Shown piece after piece: positions 1-8,648 of a stretch of DNA of 64,000 nt; the first letter of the stretch is position 1, and every line of letters starts with the position of its first letter. A program made the translations under genes and the position numbers. Where the stretch lies: assembly GCA_016841725.1 (NCBI GenBank), contig JAENYP010000005.1, forward strand, positions 148,368 to 212,367, in the 5' to 3' direction. The DNA comes from Thermincola carboxydiphila. GTDB taxonomy: Bacteria; Bacillota; Thermincolia; Thermincolales; UBA2595. The notes under the pieces are model-generated. The model was not told the DNA's origin. It did no database searches and saw only the letters and a program-made list of their open reading frames with translations.

Positions 1-54
1 AATATCGGTATTACCCTCATTCCGGAAACTTCCGTTTATCGCATAAACTTTCAT
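1..54 (-). CDS. Flavodoxin-like / NADPH-dependent FMN reductase family protein, N-terminal fragment
   Basis: Only the first 18 codons lie in the window; the gene continues beyond position 1. The peptide MKVYAINGSFRNEGNTDI matches the opening beta-strand and FMN-phosphate loop of the iron-sulfur flavoprotein/NADPH-dependent FMN reductase family (family pattern: INGSPRxxGNT). A good ribosome site (GAGGGGAGA, 58-67 region read on the minus strand) precedes the ATG. The family assignment is inference from the short loop motif; nothing can be said about substrate or length. Confidence 0.5.
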   Translation of the reverse strand, partial: MKVYAINGSFRNEGNTDI

Positions 55-428
55 GATATCTCCCCTCTTTTTTTTGCAGTCTTAACTCTCTCGGTCATTC
101 CTCAGCATCTACGCAGGCTGTATAATCTGAAATGAAACTTATACTATTTCTATTCGCGGAAAAATGCACAACCTCCTTCATTAATTTCCACTCATTTTTC
201 AGGGTAATTTCGCCTGCTCTGCCAGCTATTTGCCGCCCGAAAAACATTTTACATATATGCATAATTGTGATAAAATTAATTTGTAGGAATAATGTATATA
301 TTTGTAGTACGGCAGTTTTGCAAAGCGGGTCATTTCAGACCGCATGCAGGAAATATTGCTAATAATTCAAGGCATAAAAATTAAAACTACGGGAGCATGG
401 CAGGATGGGGTAATATATCAGATTAAAG
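55..428. other. Intergenic, AT-rich leader region
   Basis: I see no convincing gene between the divergently read flavodoxin-like fragment and livK1. A 76-codon open frame at 132-362 has no ribosome site and looks random. The region must hold the promoters for both flanking genes, but I could not single out a convincing sigmaA site. Confidence 0.4.
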
Positions 429-451
429 CACTCCTTTCCGGAGTGTTTTTT
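429..451 (+). terminator. Intrinsic terminator just upstream of livK1
   Basis: CACTCC (429-434) pairs with GGAGTG (440-445) and is followed by a run of T. It lies about 25 bp before the livK1 ribosome site, so it is either the end of an upstream unit or an attenuator inside the livK1 leader. No T-box sequence precedes it, unlike at the two later livK leaders. Confidence 0.6.
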
Positions 452-489
452 GTTTTTTAATATAACTTTTATGAAAGGAAGTGCAAGTC

Positions 490-1662
490 ATGTTTAAAGG
501 AAACAGCAAATTTATCACAGCATTAACAGGCTTATTGTTGATGGGTCTGCTGCTGTCAGGGTGCGGCGGGTCAGCGCCGACATCCGGTGAGAGTCAGGAA
601 ACTTATAAGGTAGGCGCCATTTTTGACGTCTCCGGAAAGGCTTCTTCCCTGGGAATACCGGAACGTGACACTGCCCAAATGGTAGTTGACGAAATAAATG
701 CAAACGGCGGAATCAACGGCCATCCCATTGAACTTATTATTAAAGACAGCAAAAGTAACGAGACAGAAGCTGCCCTGGCTGCCAAAAGCCTGATTCAGGA
801 AGATGTTGCTGCAATTATCGGTTCCAGCAGCAGCGGCACAACAATGGCCATGGTTGAAATGATACAAAATGCTCAGATTCCCCTAATCTCCTGTGCCGCC
901 AGTGTCCGGATCACCGAACCGGTGGCAGACCGGAAATGGGTCTTTAAGGTTGCCCAGAGTGACAGCATTGTGGCTGAAAAAATCACTGATTACCTGAAGG
1001 CCAACGGGATGAGCAAGGTTGCCCTGGCATCGGTTAATGATGCTTACGGCGACAGCGGCCGGACTGAATTTGAAAAGGCTGCAGCAGCAGCCGGGATTAC
1101 AATTGTAGCCAAAGAAAAGTTCGAAACGGCAGACACTATAATGACTTCCCAGTTGACCAATATTAAAAGTCAAAACCCGGATGCCGTAATCTGTTGGGCC
1201 ATCCCACCCGCTGCCTCAAGTTTTACCTCTAACTTCAGCCAGATGGGTATTGATGCACCACTAATCCATAGTTCAGGGGTTGGCAACCAGACATATCTGG
1301 ACCTGGCCGAAAAGGCTGCAGAAGGAACAGTTTTCCCTATTGGCCGCCTGCTTGTTGCCGAACAGCTTGCTGATTCCGACCCGCAGAAGGCTATAACAAA
1401 CGAATATGCCCAAAAATACGAGGATCAATTCGGTCCCAGAAGTACATTCGGAGGCCATGCCTGGGATGCAGTGAAAATAGTGGCCCAAGCCCTGGAAAAA
1501 GCGGGCCCTGACCCTGCAAAAATAAGGGATGAGATTGAAAAAACCAGCTTTACAGGAGTGACCGCTATATTTAACTTTACTCCTGAGGACCACAGCGGTC
1601 TGACCAAAGACTGCCTGGTCATGGTAAAAGTCAGTGATGGAAAATGGGAGCTGGTCAAATAA
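490..1662 (+). CDS. livK: Branched-chain amino acid ABC transporter substrate-binding lipoprotein (first copy)
   Basis: Extracytoplasmic binding protein of the LivK/periplasmic-binding type I family, 390 residues. It opens with a hydrophobic signal segment and a lipobox (LLLSGC), so the mature protein should be a lipid-anchored surface receptor that hands ligand to LivHMGF. Motifs shared with the other copies are GAIFDxSG near the start, the SNETEAALAAKSLIQ block and the C-terminal FGGHAWDA block. I chose the ATG at 490 over the GTG at 481 because AAAGGAAG lies at the right distance from 490. It is a separate unit, followed by a T-box leader and a second, closely similar livK. Ligand specificity (Leu/Ile/Val or another compound) cannot be read from the sequence. 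Confidence 0.9.
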   Translation: MFKGNSKFITALTGLLLMGLLLSGCGGSAPTSGESQETYKVGAIFDVSGKASSLGIPERDTAQMVVDEINANGGINGHPIELIIKDSKSNETEAALAAKSLIQEDVAAIIGSSSSGTTMAMVEMIQNAQIPLISCAASVRITEPVADRKWVFKVAQSDSIVAEKITDYLKANGMSKVALASVNDAYGDSGRTEFEKAAAAAGITIVAKEKFETADTIMTSQLTNIKSQNPDAVICWAIPPAASSFTSNFSQMGIDAPLIHSSGVGNQTYLDLAEKAAEGTVFPIGRLLVAEQLADSDPQKAITNEYAQKYEDQFGPRSTFGGHAWDAVKIVAQALEKAGPDPAKIRDEIEKTSFTGVTAIFNFTPEDHSGLTKDCLVMVKVSDGKWELVK

Positions 1663-1694
1663 TTCAAAAAGTTTTGTGATTAACTAAAAAAGTG

Positions 1695-1723
1695 TTTACA
1701 GGGACAGAAGTTTGTGCTATTAT
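1695..1723 (+). promoter_or_regulatory. Candidate sigmaA promoter for T-box 1 leader
   Basis: TTTACA, a 17-bp spacer, then TATTAT, about 60 bp before the recognisable start of the T-box stem I. Spacing and both boxes fit a vegetative promoter; this is a sequence match only. Confidence 0.45.
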
Positions 1724-1984
1724 CTTTTTAATATTCAGTCAAAATTGCAATTGGCTGTCAACAAACTTAGACACTCAATGTGAAAAGTGATGACGGAGAC
1801 AAGTAAGTTTTCCCGGTTTGTCCAGGGAGGAAGGGCCGTAGACTGCAAGCCTTTCCCTATACCGGTCAGCTGAAATTCCCTCCTGAACTGCAGGTTGAAG
1901 GGAACCCCATCCATTTGTGCGCAAGTTGATGGGTACTCCTGGTAGGCCGTGCCGGCGCTCCACCGTTAACAGGCAGAGGGTATC

Positions 1985-2078
1985 AGATTCAGTCAGAAGT
2001 CAGAAGTCAGGAGTCAGGAGCCAGTAATCATGAGTTGAGAGTTGGCGGCTGGCAGCCGACCTGGCAGTTGGCAGTTGA
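1985..2078 (+). repeat. Short imperfect repeats inside T-box leader 1
   Basis: Tandem variants of AGTCAGA/AGTCAGGA (about 1991-2024) followed by variants of TTGGCAGTTGGCAG (about 2042-2077). The same kind of repeat occupies the same place in T-box leader 2, so it is an expansion between stem I and the antiterminator. Confidence 0.75.
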
Positions 2079-2143
2079 ATCTCGTACCTGCAATTAGAGA
2101 GGGCTGCACTGCAGCCAATCTGGGTGGTACCGCGTGAAGTATA

Positions 2144-2180
2144 AACTTCTCGTCCCTGTTAGGACGGGAAGTTTTTTGTT
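2144..2180 (+). terminator. T-box 1 terminator hairpin
   Basis: AACTTCTCGTCC pairs with GGACGGGAAGTT, loop CTGTTA, then a T run. It directly follows the T-box antiterminator sequence, with which it must compete. Confidence 0.85.
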
Positions 2181-2300
2181 TTTATTGTTACGGGTAAGAA
2201 CGGTTAACCCAATGAGGCGTATGGCAGGACGGAAATCCCGTCACCTGGGGGAAACAGGTGCTTAACTATAAAAACAATAAACTTCGAGGAGTGTGAGACG

Positions 2301-3488
2301 GTGGAACGGTTGATGAAAAAACGCGTTTTCCTGGTAATTGCCCTGATTTTGGGCCTCGTCCTGGCAGGCTGCGGAGGTGCACAGGAAAGTACTGAAAAGA
2401 GCAGTTCTGCAGAAACAAAAGAACCCTATAAAATCGGAGCAATTTTTGACATCTCAGGTCCAGGTTCTTCCCTGGGTGTTCCCGAGCGGGACACGGTGAA
2501 TATGATTGTTGAAAAGGTCAATGAAAATGGCGGCATTGACGGTCATCCCATTGAATTGATAATGCTGGACAACAAAAGTAATGAAACAGAAGCCGCCCTG
2601 GCTGCCAAGAGTCTCATCCAGAAGGATGTCCTGGCCATTATCGGCTGCAGCACCAGCGGCACCACCCTGGCAATGCTTGAGGGAATCCAGCAGGCAGAGA
2701 TTCCCCTCGTTTCAGCTGCTGCCAGTATCCGCATTGTTGAGCCTGTCAATGAACGCAAATGGGTCTTTAAAACCGCCCAGAGCGACAGCCTGGTAGCTGA
2801 AAGGGTAGCTACTTACCTGAAATCCAAGGGGCTCACAAAAATAGCCTTTGCCAGCATGAATAACGCCTTTGGCGACAGCGGCAAGGTAGAGTTCGAAAAA
2901 GCAGCTGCCAAGGAAGGCATCGAAATTTTGGTTATGGAGAAATTTGAGCAAAATGATACTATGATGACATCACAGCTCACCAATATCAAGAAAGCTAACC
3001 CGCAGGCAGTGCTGGCCTGGGCAATCCCGCCTTCAGCTTCCAGCTTCACAACCAGTTTTGATGATTTGGGTCTGACAGTGCCCCTTATCCACAGCCATGG
3101 CATCGGCAATAAAACATTTATTGAACTCGCCGGTGATTCAGCCAACGGTGTGGTCTTCCCGGTCGGTAAGCTCCTGGTGGCCGAAGGTCTCCCGGATGAT
3201 GACCCGCAGAAGCAGGTTCTGGTCGAATACGCGACCGATTTTGAAGCAAAATACGGCCCGCGGAACACCTTTGGCGGTCATGCCTGGGATGCTCTGCAGA
3301 TAGTCCTCAACGCCGTGGAAAAAGCAGGTCCCGACAGGGCCAAAATCAGGGATGAAATAGAGAATACAACCGATTTCGTAGGCATTTCAGGTGTCTTTAA
3401 TATGTCCCCTGAGGACCATAACGGCCTTAGTCTCGACAGCATGGTTATGGTTGAAATCTCAGAAGGCAGCTGGATACCTGCCAAATAA
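2301..3488 (+). CDS. livK: Branched-chain amino acid ABC transporter substrate-binding lipoprotein (second copy)
   Basis: A 395-residue paralogue of the first LivK with the same blocks (GAIFDISG, SNETEAALAAKSLIQ, FGGHAWDA) and a lipobox (VLAGCGG), so again a lipid-anchored receptor. GTG at 2301 is preferred because GAGGAG lies 9 bp upstream; ATG at 2313 is the alternative. It stands between T-box 1 and livHMGF and is the likely cognate receptor of this transporter. A hairpin-forming repeat lies between it and livH, so expression of receptor and permease may be uncoupled. Confidence 0.9.
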   Translation: MERLMKKRVFLVIALILGLVLAGCGGAQESTEKSSSAETKEPYKIGAIFDISGPGSSLGVPERDTVNMIVEKVNENGGIDGHPIELIMLDNKSNETEAALAAKSLIQKDVLAIIGCSTSGTTLAMLEGIQQAEIPLVSAAASIRIVEPVNERKWVFKTAQSDSLVAERVATYLKSKGLTKIAFASMNNAFGDSGKVEFEKAAAKEGIEILVMEKFEQNDTMMTSQLTNIKKANPQAVLAWAIPPSASSFTTSFDDLGLTVPLIHSHGIGNKTFIELAGDSANGVVFPVGKLLVAEGLPDDDPQKQVLVEYATDFEAKYGPRNTFGGHAWDALQIVLNAVEKAGPDRAKIRDEIENTTDFVGISGVFNMSPEDHNGLSLDSMVMVEISEGSWIPAK

Positions 3489-3506
3489 CCGGTAACTATG
3501 CAGGCT

Positions 3507-3592
3507 CTCGGAAATGACCGGGAATGAAGTTTAGTGAGCTATTGGACCGATCTTGTACAACACCTCACCAAATTCCACGGTCGTTTCCGGAG
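3507..3592 (+). repeat. Imperfect long palindrome between livK2 and livH; dispersed-repeat copy
   Basis: CTCGGAAATGACCGGGAATG... at the left pairs imperfectly with ...ACGGTCGTTTCCGGAG at the right (arms about 28 bp, loop about 25). The left arm (CGGAAATGACCGGGAATGAA) recurs almost unchanged at 22073-22097, so this is a mobile or REP-type sequence and not just a local hairpin. Confidence 0.7.
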
Positions 3593-3677
3593 CTAATAGT
3601 ACAGGATAATAAGGCACAAAGCCTTGAGCTTAGAGGAAATTTTCCAAGAAACTCAAAACACCTTAAGGGAGGATGAC

Positions 3678-4559
3678 ATGAGCCTATCCAGCGAACTTCT
3701 TCAATACTTGCTCAGCGGCCTGACAATGGGTGGAATCTATGCCCTGGTTGCCTTAGGATTCGTGATAATACATAATGTCACGGGTATCATAAACTTTGCC
3801 CAGGGTGAATTCGTCATGCTGGGGGCCATGTTCATGGTAACCCTCGTCAATGCCGGAGTACCTGCTGCAGGCGCTCTGGTAATTGCAGTTATTCTGGTTA
3901 TGATTGTAGTTGGCCTGATAGAATTCGGGGCTATCAGGACCGCTAAAAAAGCCTCCCCGTTAACACTCGTTATTATCACCATCGGTTTATCAACAGCAAT
4001 AAAGGGTATCGCCCTGCTGATTTGGGGCACAAACCCTTATAAGCTGGAGCCCTTCACCAAAGGCGGCCCCATACATATCGGAGGGGCGACTATTATCCCC
4101 CAGAGCCTTTGGGTAATCGGAACAACCGTACTGGTTCTGGCCCTTACTTTTTTTATCTTTGAATACACATACTGGGGTAAAGCCCTCAGAGCATGTGTGG
4201 TCAACAAGTTTGCCGCGCGGCTCATGGGGATTAACCCCCAGCGAATGTCCCTGCTGGCTTTCGTGTTCAGCGCTGCCCTGGCCGCCCTGGCCGGAATAGT
4301 GATAGCCCCGATAACATATGTCACCTATGATATGGGCCTTATGCTTGGACTTAAGGGCTTTGTCGCTGCAGTCCTGGGAGGTTTAAGCAGTACACCGGGC
4401 GCCGTTATTGGCGGCCTGGCCCTGGGAATCATGGAATCAATGGGAGCAGGATTGTTATCTTCGGGATACAAGGATGGGATTGCGTTTATCATCCTCCTCC
4501 TGGTTCTTTTCCTGAAACCCGGCGGACTCTTCGGGACATCCGGCACTAAACGCGTATAA
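3678..4559 (+). CDS. livH: Branched-chain amino acid ABC transporter permease LivH
   Basis: Integral membrane permease, 293 residues, mostly hydrophobic helices. Family blocks seen are GLTMGGIYALVALGF near the start, INFAQGEF and the glycine-rich VLGGLSSTPGAVIGG near the C-terminus. I chose the ATG at 3678, which follows GGGAGG at proper distance; an open frame extends upstream to 3624 but has no ribosome site. It forms the pore with LivM and is followed 10 bp later by livM. Confidence 0.93.
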   Translation: MSLSSELLQYLLSGLTMGGIYALVALGFVIIHNVTGIINFAQGEFVMLGAMFMVTLVNAGVPAAGALVIAVILVMIVVGLIEFGAIRTAKKASPLTLVIITIGLSTAIKGIALLIWGTNPYKLEPFTKGGPIHIGGATIIPQSLWVIGTTVLVLALTFFIFEYTYWGKALRACVVNKFAARLMGINPQRMSLLAFVFSAALAALAGIVIAPITYVTYDMGLMLGLKGFVAAVLGGLSSTPGAVIGGLALGIMESMGAGLLSSGYKDGIAFIILLLVLFLKPGGLFGTSGTKRV

Positions 4560-4569
4560 GGAGGGCCTT

Positions 4570-5583
4570 ATGAAAGACCTTTTAAAACAAAAACGATTGC
4601 GACACGCACTGATACTTTTATTTACTTTGATTATTTTTACTCTCCCCTTTTTGATTACAAATAATTATTACCTCAGCGTCCTGGTTATTATAGGTATTCA
4701 TACCATAGTTGTCGTCGGCCTCTGTCTCCTGATGGGATATGCCGGACAAATATCCCTGGGTCATGCTGCTTTTTACGGACTGGGAGCCTATACCTCCGGG
4801 ATTCTCACCTCAACATATAATGTTTCTCCATGGCTGGCACTGCTTGCCGGAGCTGTGGGGACCGGAATAATAGCTTATTTGATAGGCATTCCGATTTTCA
4901 GACTGAAAGAACACTACCTGGCCCTGGCCACCCTTGGGTTTGGTCTTATCATACATGTTATCCTGATGGAAGAAGTGGAACTGACAGGAGGTCCATCGGG
5001 TCTAAGCAAAGGAATCCCATACCTGTCCATTGGCAGCCTGGTTCTTAATAATGATTTTAAATTTTATTTTCTCGTCTGGATACTGGCCCTGTTAGCTTTG
5101 ATCCTGGCTAACAATGTGGTCCATTCCCGAATCGGTCGTGCCCTAAGGTCAATTCACGGCAGCGAGTTCGCCGCCCAGAGCCTGGGTGTGGATACTGGCA
5201 GGCACAAGCTGCAGGTTTTTGCCCTGAGCGCCGTGTATGCCAGTGTGGCCGGCAGTCTCTATGCCCATTATATTACCTTTATCAGCCCCAGCCCCTTCGG
5301 ACTGATGACCTCGATACAGTTTGTGGTCATGGCAGTTGTAGGAGGCCTTGCCAGCATATGGGGACCGATTTTTGGCGTATCTGTAATCACTATCATGGCA
5401 GAAAGTTTAAAAGAGTTTATGCCTCTTTTAATACCCCAAGCCGGTGGAGAATATGAAATTGTTGTTTACGGAATTATTCTTGTCGTCATTATGATTTTTA
5501 TGCCTGACGGCCTTACAGCAACATTGGTTAAAGCCTATGAAGGCTGGAGATACAGAAAGGAGCGTGCCAATGAAACTCCTTGA
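4570..5583 (+). CDS. livM: Branched-chain amino acid ABC transporter permease LivM
   Basis: Second membrane permease, 337 residues. It shows the LivM/H pattern with LGHAAFYGLGAYTSG near residue 60, EEVELTGGPSGLSKG in the middle and the conserved VVGGLASIWGPIFGV block. Start ATG has AAGGAGGG directly upstream. Its 3' end overlaps livG by 14 bp, which indicates translational coupling in the livHMGF operon. Confidence 0.93.
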   Translation: MKDLLKQKRLRHALILLFTLIIFTLPFLITNNYYLSVLVIIGIHTIVVVGLCLLMGYAGQISLGHAAFYGLGAYTSGILTSTYNVSPWLALLAGAVGTGIIAYLIGIPIFRLKEHYLALATLGFGLIIHVILMEEVELTGGPSGLSKGIPYLSIGSLVLNNDFKFYFLVWILALLALILANNVVHSRIGRALRSIHGSEFAAQSLGVDTGRHKLQVFALSAVYASVAGSLYAHYITFISPSPFGLMTSIQFVVMAVVGGLASIWGPIFGVSVITIMAESLKEFMPLLIPQAGGEYEIVVYGIILVVIMIFMPDGLTATLVKAYEGWRYRKERANETP

Positions 5584-6334
5584 GGTCACTCAGCTCACCA
5601 AAACCTTTGGCGGCGTCCATGCGGTCAGTGATGTCTCTTTTTCTGTCTCCAAGGGAGAAATTGTTGCTGTCATAGGGCCCAACGGCGCCGGAAAGACAAC
5701 TCTCTTTAACCTGATGACCGGAGTGTATCCCCCAACCCAAGGTAATATTTACTTTAATGATACAGACATTACCTGTCTGCCCACACATAAAGTAGCCTCC
5801 CTGGGAATTGCCCGGACCTTTCAAAACCTCCAGGTTTTTAACAATATGACAGTACTGGAGAATGTTATGGTCGGCCGGCACATCAGGAGCCGTACAGGAC
5901 TTCTGGGAGCAGTTTTCCCGCTATGGCCCGTTCAGGTGGAAGAAAGCAAAATAGTAGAAAGTTCCCTGGAAAAACTGGCCCTGACCGGGCTGGCTGACAA
6001 GGCAATGGAACAGGCCAACAGCCTGCCTTACGGCCAGCAAAAAATGCTGGAAATTGCCCGGGCCATCGCTCTCGAACCGGAACTGCTGCTTCTGGATGAA
6101 CCGGCAGCCGGACTCAACTCCAGTGAGACAAGAGACTTGGTTGATATTATATATACCCTGAGAGACCAGGGGATCACAATTATACTGGTGGAACACGACA
6201 TGGAAACCGTCATGGAAATTACCGACCGGCTGGTAGTGCTCAATTTCGGCAATAAACTTGCCGAAGGCACACCTTATGAGATTCAGAACAACCAGGAAGT
6301 CATTACGGCTTACCTGGGCGAGGAGGGCTTATAA
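5570..6334 (+). CDS. livG: Branched-chain amino acid ABC transporter ATP-binding protein LivG
   Basis: Cytoplasmic ABC ATPase, 254 residues. Visible motifs are Walker A GPNGAGKTT, signature PYGQQKMLEIARA, Walker B LLLLDEP and the H-loop EHDM. ATG 5570 follows AAAGGAG; the open frame begins earlier at 5537 inside livM but lacks a site. The typical LivG insertion between Walker A and signature is present. It works with LivF to drive import through LivHM. The stop overlaps the livF start (TAATG). Confidence 0.95.
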   Translation: MKLLEVTQLTKTFGGVHAVSDVSFSVSKGEIVAVIGPNGAGKTTLFNLMTGVYPPTQGNIYFNDTDITCLPTHKVASLGIARTFQNLQVFNNMTVLENVMVGRHIRSRTGLLGAVFPLWPVQVEESKIVESSLEKLALTGLADKAMEQANSLPYGQQKMLEIARAIALEPELLLLDEPAAGLNSSETRDLVDIIYTLRDQGITIILVEHDMETVMEITDRLVVLNFGNKLAEGTPYEIQNNQEVITAYLGEEGL

Positions 6335-7056
6335 TGCTGAAGGTTGTCAAAATCGAAACATATCACGGGAGAATCAAGGTTCTAAACAATGTTTCCCTGG
6401 ATGTTGAAAAAGGAGAGATAGTGACCATTATCGGTGCCAACGGAGCCGGCAAAACGACCCTGCTGAGCACCATCGCCGGTATTCACAGGCCTAAGTCAGG
6501 CCAGGTTTACCTGGGAACCATACAGACCAGCTGCATGCCGGTACAGAATGTGGTCAAAGCAGGCATCAGCCTTGTTCCCGAACACAGGGAGGTCTTTGAT
6601 TCCCTTTCCATTATCGACAACTTGAAACTGGGTGCCTATCACCGGTATAAGACCGATAAAAAATCAATTAATGATGACATCGAAAATATTCTTTCCCTCT
6701 TCCCTGCCCTGAGGGGCAGAGAAAGCCAGCTTGCCGGTACATTAAGCGGAGGCGAGCAGCAGATGCTGGCCATTGGCAGGGGTTTGATGGCCAAACCAAA
6801 GGTTCTGCTCCTGGATGAACCGTCACTGGGCCTCGCCCCCCTGGTGGTAAAAGAAATATTTGATATCCTGGTGAACCTGAAAAAGCGCGGCACCACAATC
6901 CTGATGGTTGAGCAGAACGCCAAAGCCGCCCTCAAGGTGGCCGACAGGGCCTATATTATTGAGCGGGGACAGATTTCCCTGGCCGGCAGGGCCCGGGATA
7001 TGCTGCAAGATGCCAGGGTCCAGTCAGCCTACCTGGGTGCCAGGCTGCATGCTTAG
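6334..7056 (+). CDS. livF: Branched-chain amino acid ABC transporter ATP-binding protein LivF
   Basis: Second ATPase of the system, 240 residues. Motifs are Walker A GANGAGKTT, signature LSGGEQQMLAIGR, Walker B VLLLDEPSLGL and switch region EQNA. The ATG overlaps the livG stop by one base, so the two ATPases are co-translated. It is the last gene of livHMGF; a second T-box leader and a decayed livK follow. Confidence 0.95.
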   Translation: MLKVVKIETYHGRIKVLNNVSLDVEKGEIVTIIGANGAGKTTLLSTIAGIHRPKSGQVYLGTIQTSCMPVQNVVKAGISLVPEHREVFDSLSIIDNLKLGAYHRYKTDKKSINDDIENILSLFPALRGRESQLAGTLSGGEQQMLAIGRGLMAKPKVLLLDEPSLGLAPLVVKEIFDILVNLKKRGTTILMVEQNAKAALKVADRAYIIERGQISLAGRARDMLQDARVQSAYLGARLHA

Positions 7057-7371
7057 CCAACGCCCGATACATCGCTGATAAGGGTTAGTGTGTGAAGACG
7101 TAAATCAGCAATTTGATGGCACAGTTTTTGGTGCCGCTGAATATCATAAATTTAAATGAATTAAATATACCACGCAAAAGTGATGACAGAGACGAGTAAA
7201 CTGCTTTATGCCATACAGGGAGAAAAGGCCGGTGACTGAGAGCCCTTCCGGTAACAGGCAGTTGAAATTCCCTCCTGAACTGCAGGCTGAAGGGACACCT
7301 GAACAAACTTCAGGCGCTCCTTGTAGGATGTGCCGGCGCTCCACCGTTAACAGGCAGAGGGTATCGGATTC

Positions 7372-7476
7372 TAGGCAGGAGGCGGGAGCCAGGAGCGGGA
7401 GCCAGGAGCAGGAGGCAGGAGTCAGTAGTCAGTAGTTGAGAATTGGCAACTGGCAGACGGCTTGGCAGTTGGCAGA
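7372..7476 (+). repeat. Short imperfect repeats inside T-box leader 2
   Basis: Variants of GGAGCCAGGAGCGGGAGCC and AGTCAGTAGT, followed by TTGGCAACTGGCAGACGG-type repeats. It holds the same position as the repeat in leader 1 but has diverged in unit sequence. Confidence 0.7.
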
Positions 7477-7546
7477 TGAATCTCGTACCTGCAGTATGAA
7501 GTGGGCTGCACCTGCAGCCAATTCGGGTGGTACCGCGGAAAGCTAT

Positions 7547-7582
7547 AAGCTTCTCGTCCCTAAGGGATGAGTGGCTTTTTTT
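7547..7582 (+). terminator. T-box 2 terminator hairpin
   Basis: AAGCTTCTCGTCCC pairs (two weak positions) with GGGATGAGTGGCTT, loop TAA, then a run of T. It competes with the antiterminator just upstream. Confidence 0.75.
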
Positions 7583-8446
7583 AATTTCCCGGACACGGTT
7601 TTGGCTGTAAATTATGAATTTCTGAGTTGCCTTCAGGAGTCCGGGCTGATCCAGCAGGATGTCCTGGCAATTATCGGGGCCAGCACCAGCGGCTCAACAA
7701 TGGCAATGGTGGAATCCGCGGAAAATGCCGGTGTGCCCCTCATCTCATGTGCAGCCAGCATCAATATCGTGGAACCGCTTGAGGAGCGCAGGTGGGTATT
7801 TAAGACTGCTCAGAGTGACAGCCTGGTGGCCGCCAAAATAGTTGAATACCTTAAGGCCAATGGGATGACCAAAGTGGCTTTTATGAGTGTCAACAGCGCA
7901 TATGGTGACAGCGGCAGGGCAGAATTTGAAAAGGCTGCTGCAGCATCAGGTATTGAAATAGTGGTCCAGGAAAAATTTGAACAGGACGATACCATGATGA
8001 CATCACAGCTTACCAACATCAAGAAAAATGACCCCCAGGCCGTGATTGCCTGGGCCATCCCTCCCGCCGCCTCCAGCCTGACCGCAAACTATAGGCAGAT
8101 GGCTGTTGATGCTCCCTTAATCCACAGCCACGGTATTGGTAACCAGACCTTTATTGACCTGGCAGGCGATGCGGCTGACGGAGTCATCTTCCCCATAGGA
8201 AAGCTGCTGATTGCTGACATCCTCCCGGAAACTGATGCCCAGAAATCAGTACTTACCGGATATGCAGAACAATATGAGGCTAAATACGGCCCGCCAAACC
8301 CCTTTGGCGGATATGCCTGGGATGCTGTGCAACTGGTGGTAAATGCCATCGAAAAAGCCGGTCCTGACAGGGGAAAAATCAGGACTGAGCTTGAGAATAC
8401 CAAAAACTTCGCCGGAGTTACCTTATTGGCAAGTATGCTAAAATAA
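7571..8446 (+). pseudogene. livK: Truncated third livK copy (binding-protein remnant)
   Basis: From about position 7640 the translation aligns with LivK2 (QDVLAIIGASTSGSTMAMVE, then FGGYAWDAVQLVVNA), but the signal peptide, lipobox and first ~95 residues are missing. The open frame instead begins inside the T-box terminator. The C-terminus also stops about 35 residues early (GVTLLASMLK in place of the PEDH... tail). Without export signal and C-terminal lobe it cannot act as a normal receptor. The most likely history is duplication of T-box plus livK, then deletions at both ends. Confidence 0.82.
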
Positions 8447-8648
8447 TTGGTAGAAAAATTCATTTATGGTAAGGTAATGGTAAATGCAGAACCACTTATG
8501 CTTACAATGAAACCTCAATGCGGAAATTTTTTTCTTGTTTTAATCAAGAATCCATTTCATCCCATGGGAACTTATAAAACTGAACCCTTTGATTTTGTGG
8601 TAACAGCAACTCCAGATTAACATTAAAATCAGTAGGAGATGTATAACA

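Larger units (their letters stand above)
1782..2181 (+). promoter_or_regulatory. T-box leader 1 (amino-acid-responsive riboswitch) upstream of livK2-livHMGF
   Basis: Shows the stem I start (GTGATGACGGAGAC), the distal AG-bulge/apical-loop region (CAGGGAGG, then GACTGCAAGCC), the base partner CCGTTAAC and the invariant T-box GGGTGGTACCGCG at 2122-2134, followed by a terminator. T-boxes sense uncharged tRNA, so transcription of the transporter should rise when one amino acid is scarce. A Leu/Ile/Val-type specifier would fit the genes, but I could not assign the specifier codon with confidence. A low-complexity stretch (see repeat) sits between stem I and the antiterminator. Confidence 0.9.
7177..7583 (+). 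promoter_or_regulatory. T-box leader 2, in front of a decayed livK
   Basis: A close relative of leader 1: stem I start GTGATGACAGAGACGAG, apical region, CCGTTAACAGGCAGAGGG and T-box GGGTGGTACCGCG at 7525-7537, then a terminator. Leaders 1 and 2 clearly arose by duplication together with livK. Since the downstream gene has lost its 5' end, this leader probably no longer controls a functional product. Confidence 0.88.

Noticed and set aside
132-362. A 76-codon open frame before livK1
   Set aside because: No ribosome site, unlikely composition, no recognisable motif.
429-451. A third T-box leader before livK1
   Set aside because: There is a terminator, but no GGGTGGTACCGCG-type sequence and no stem I features upstream.
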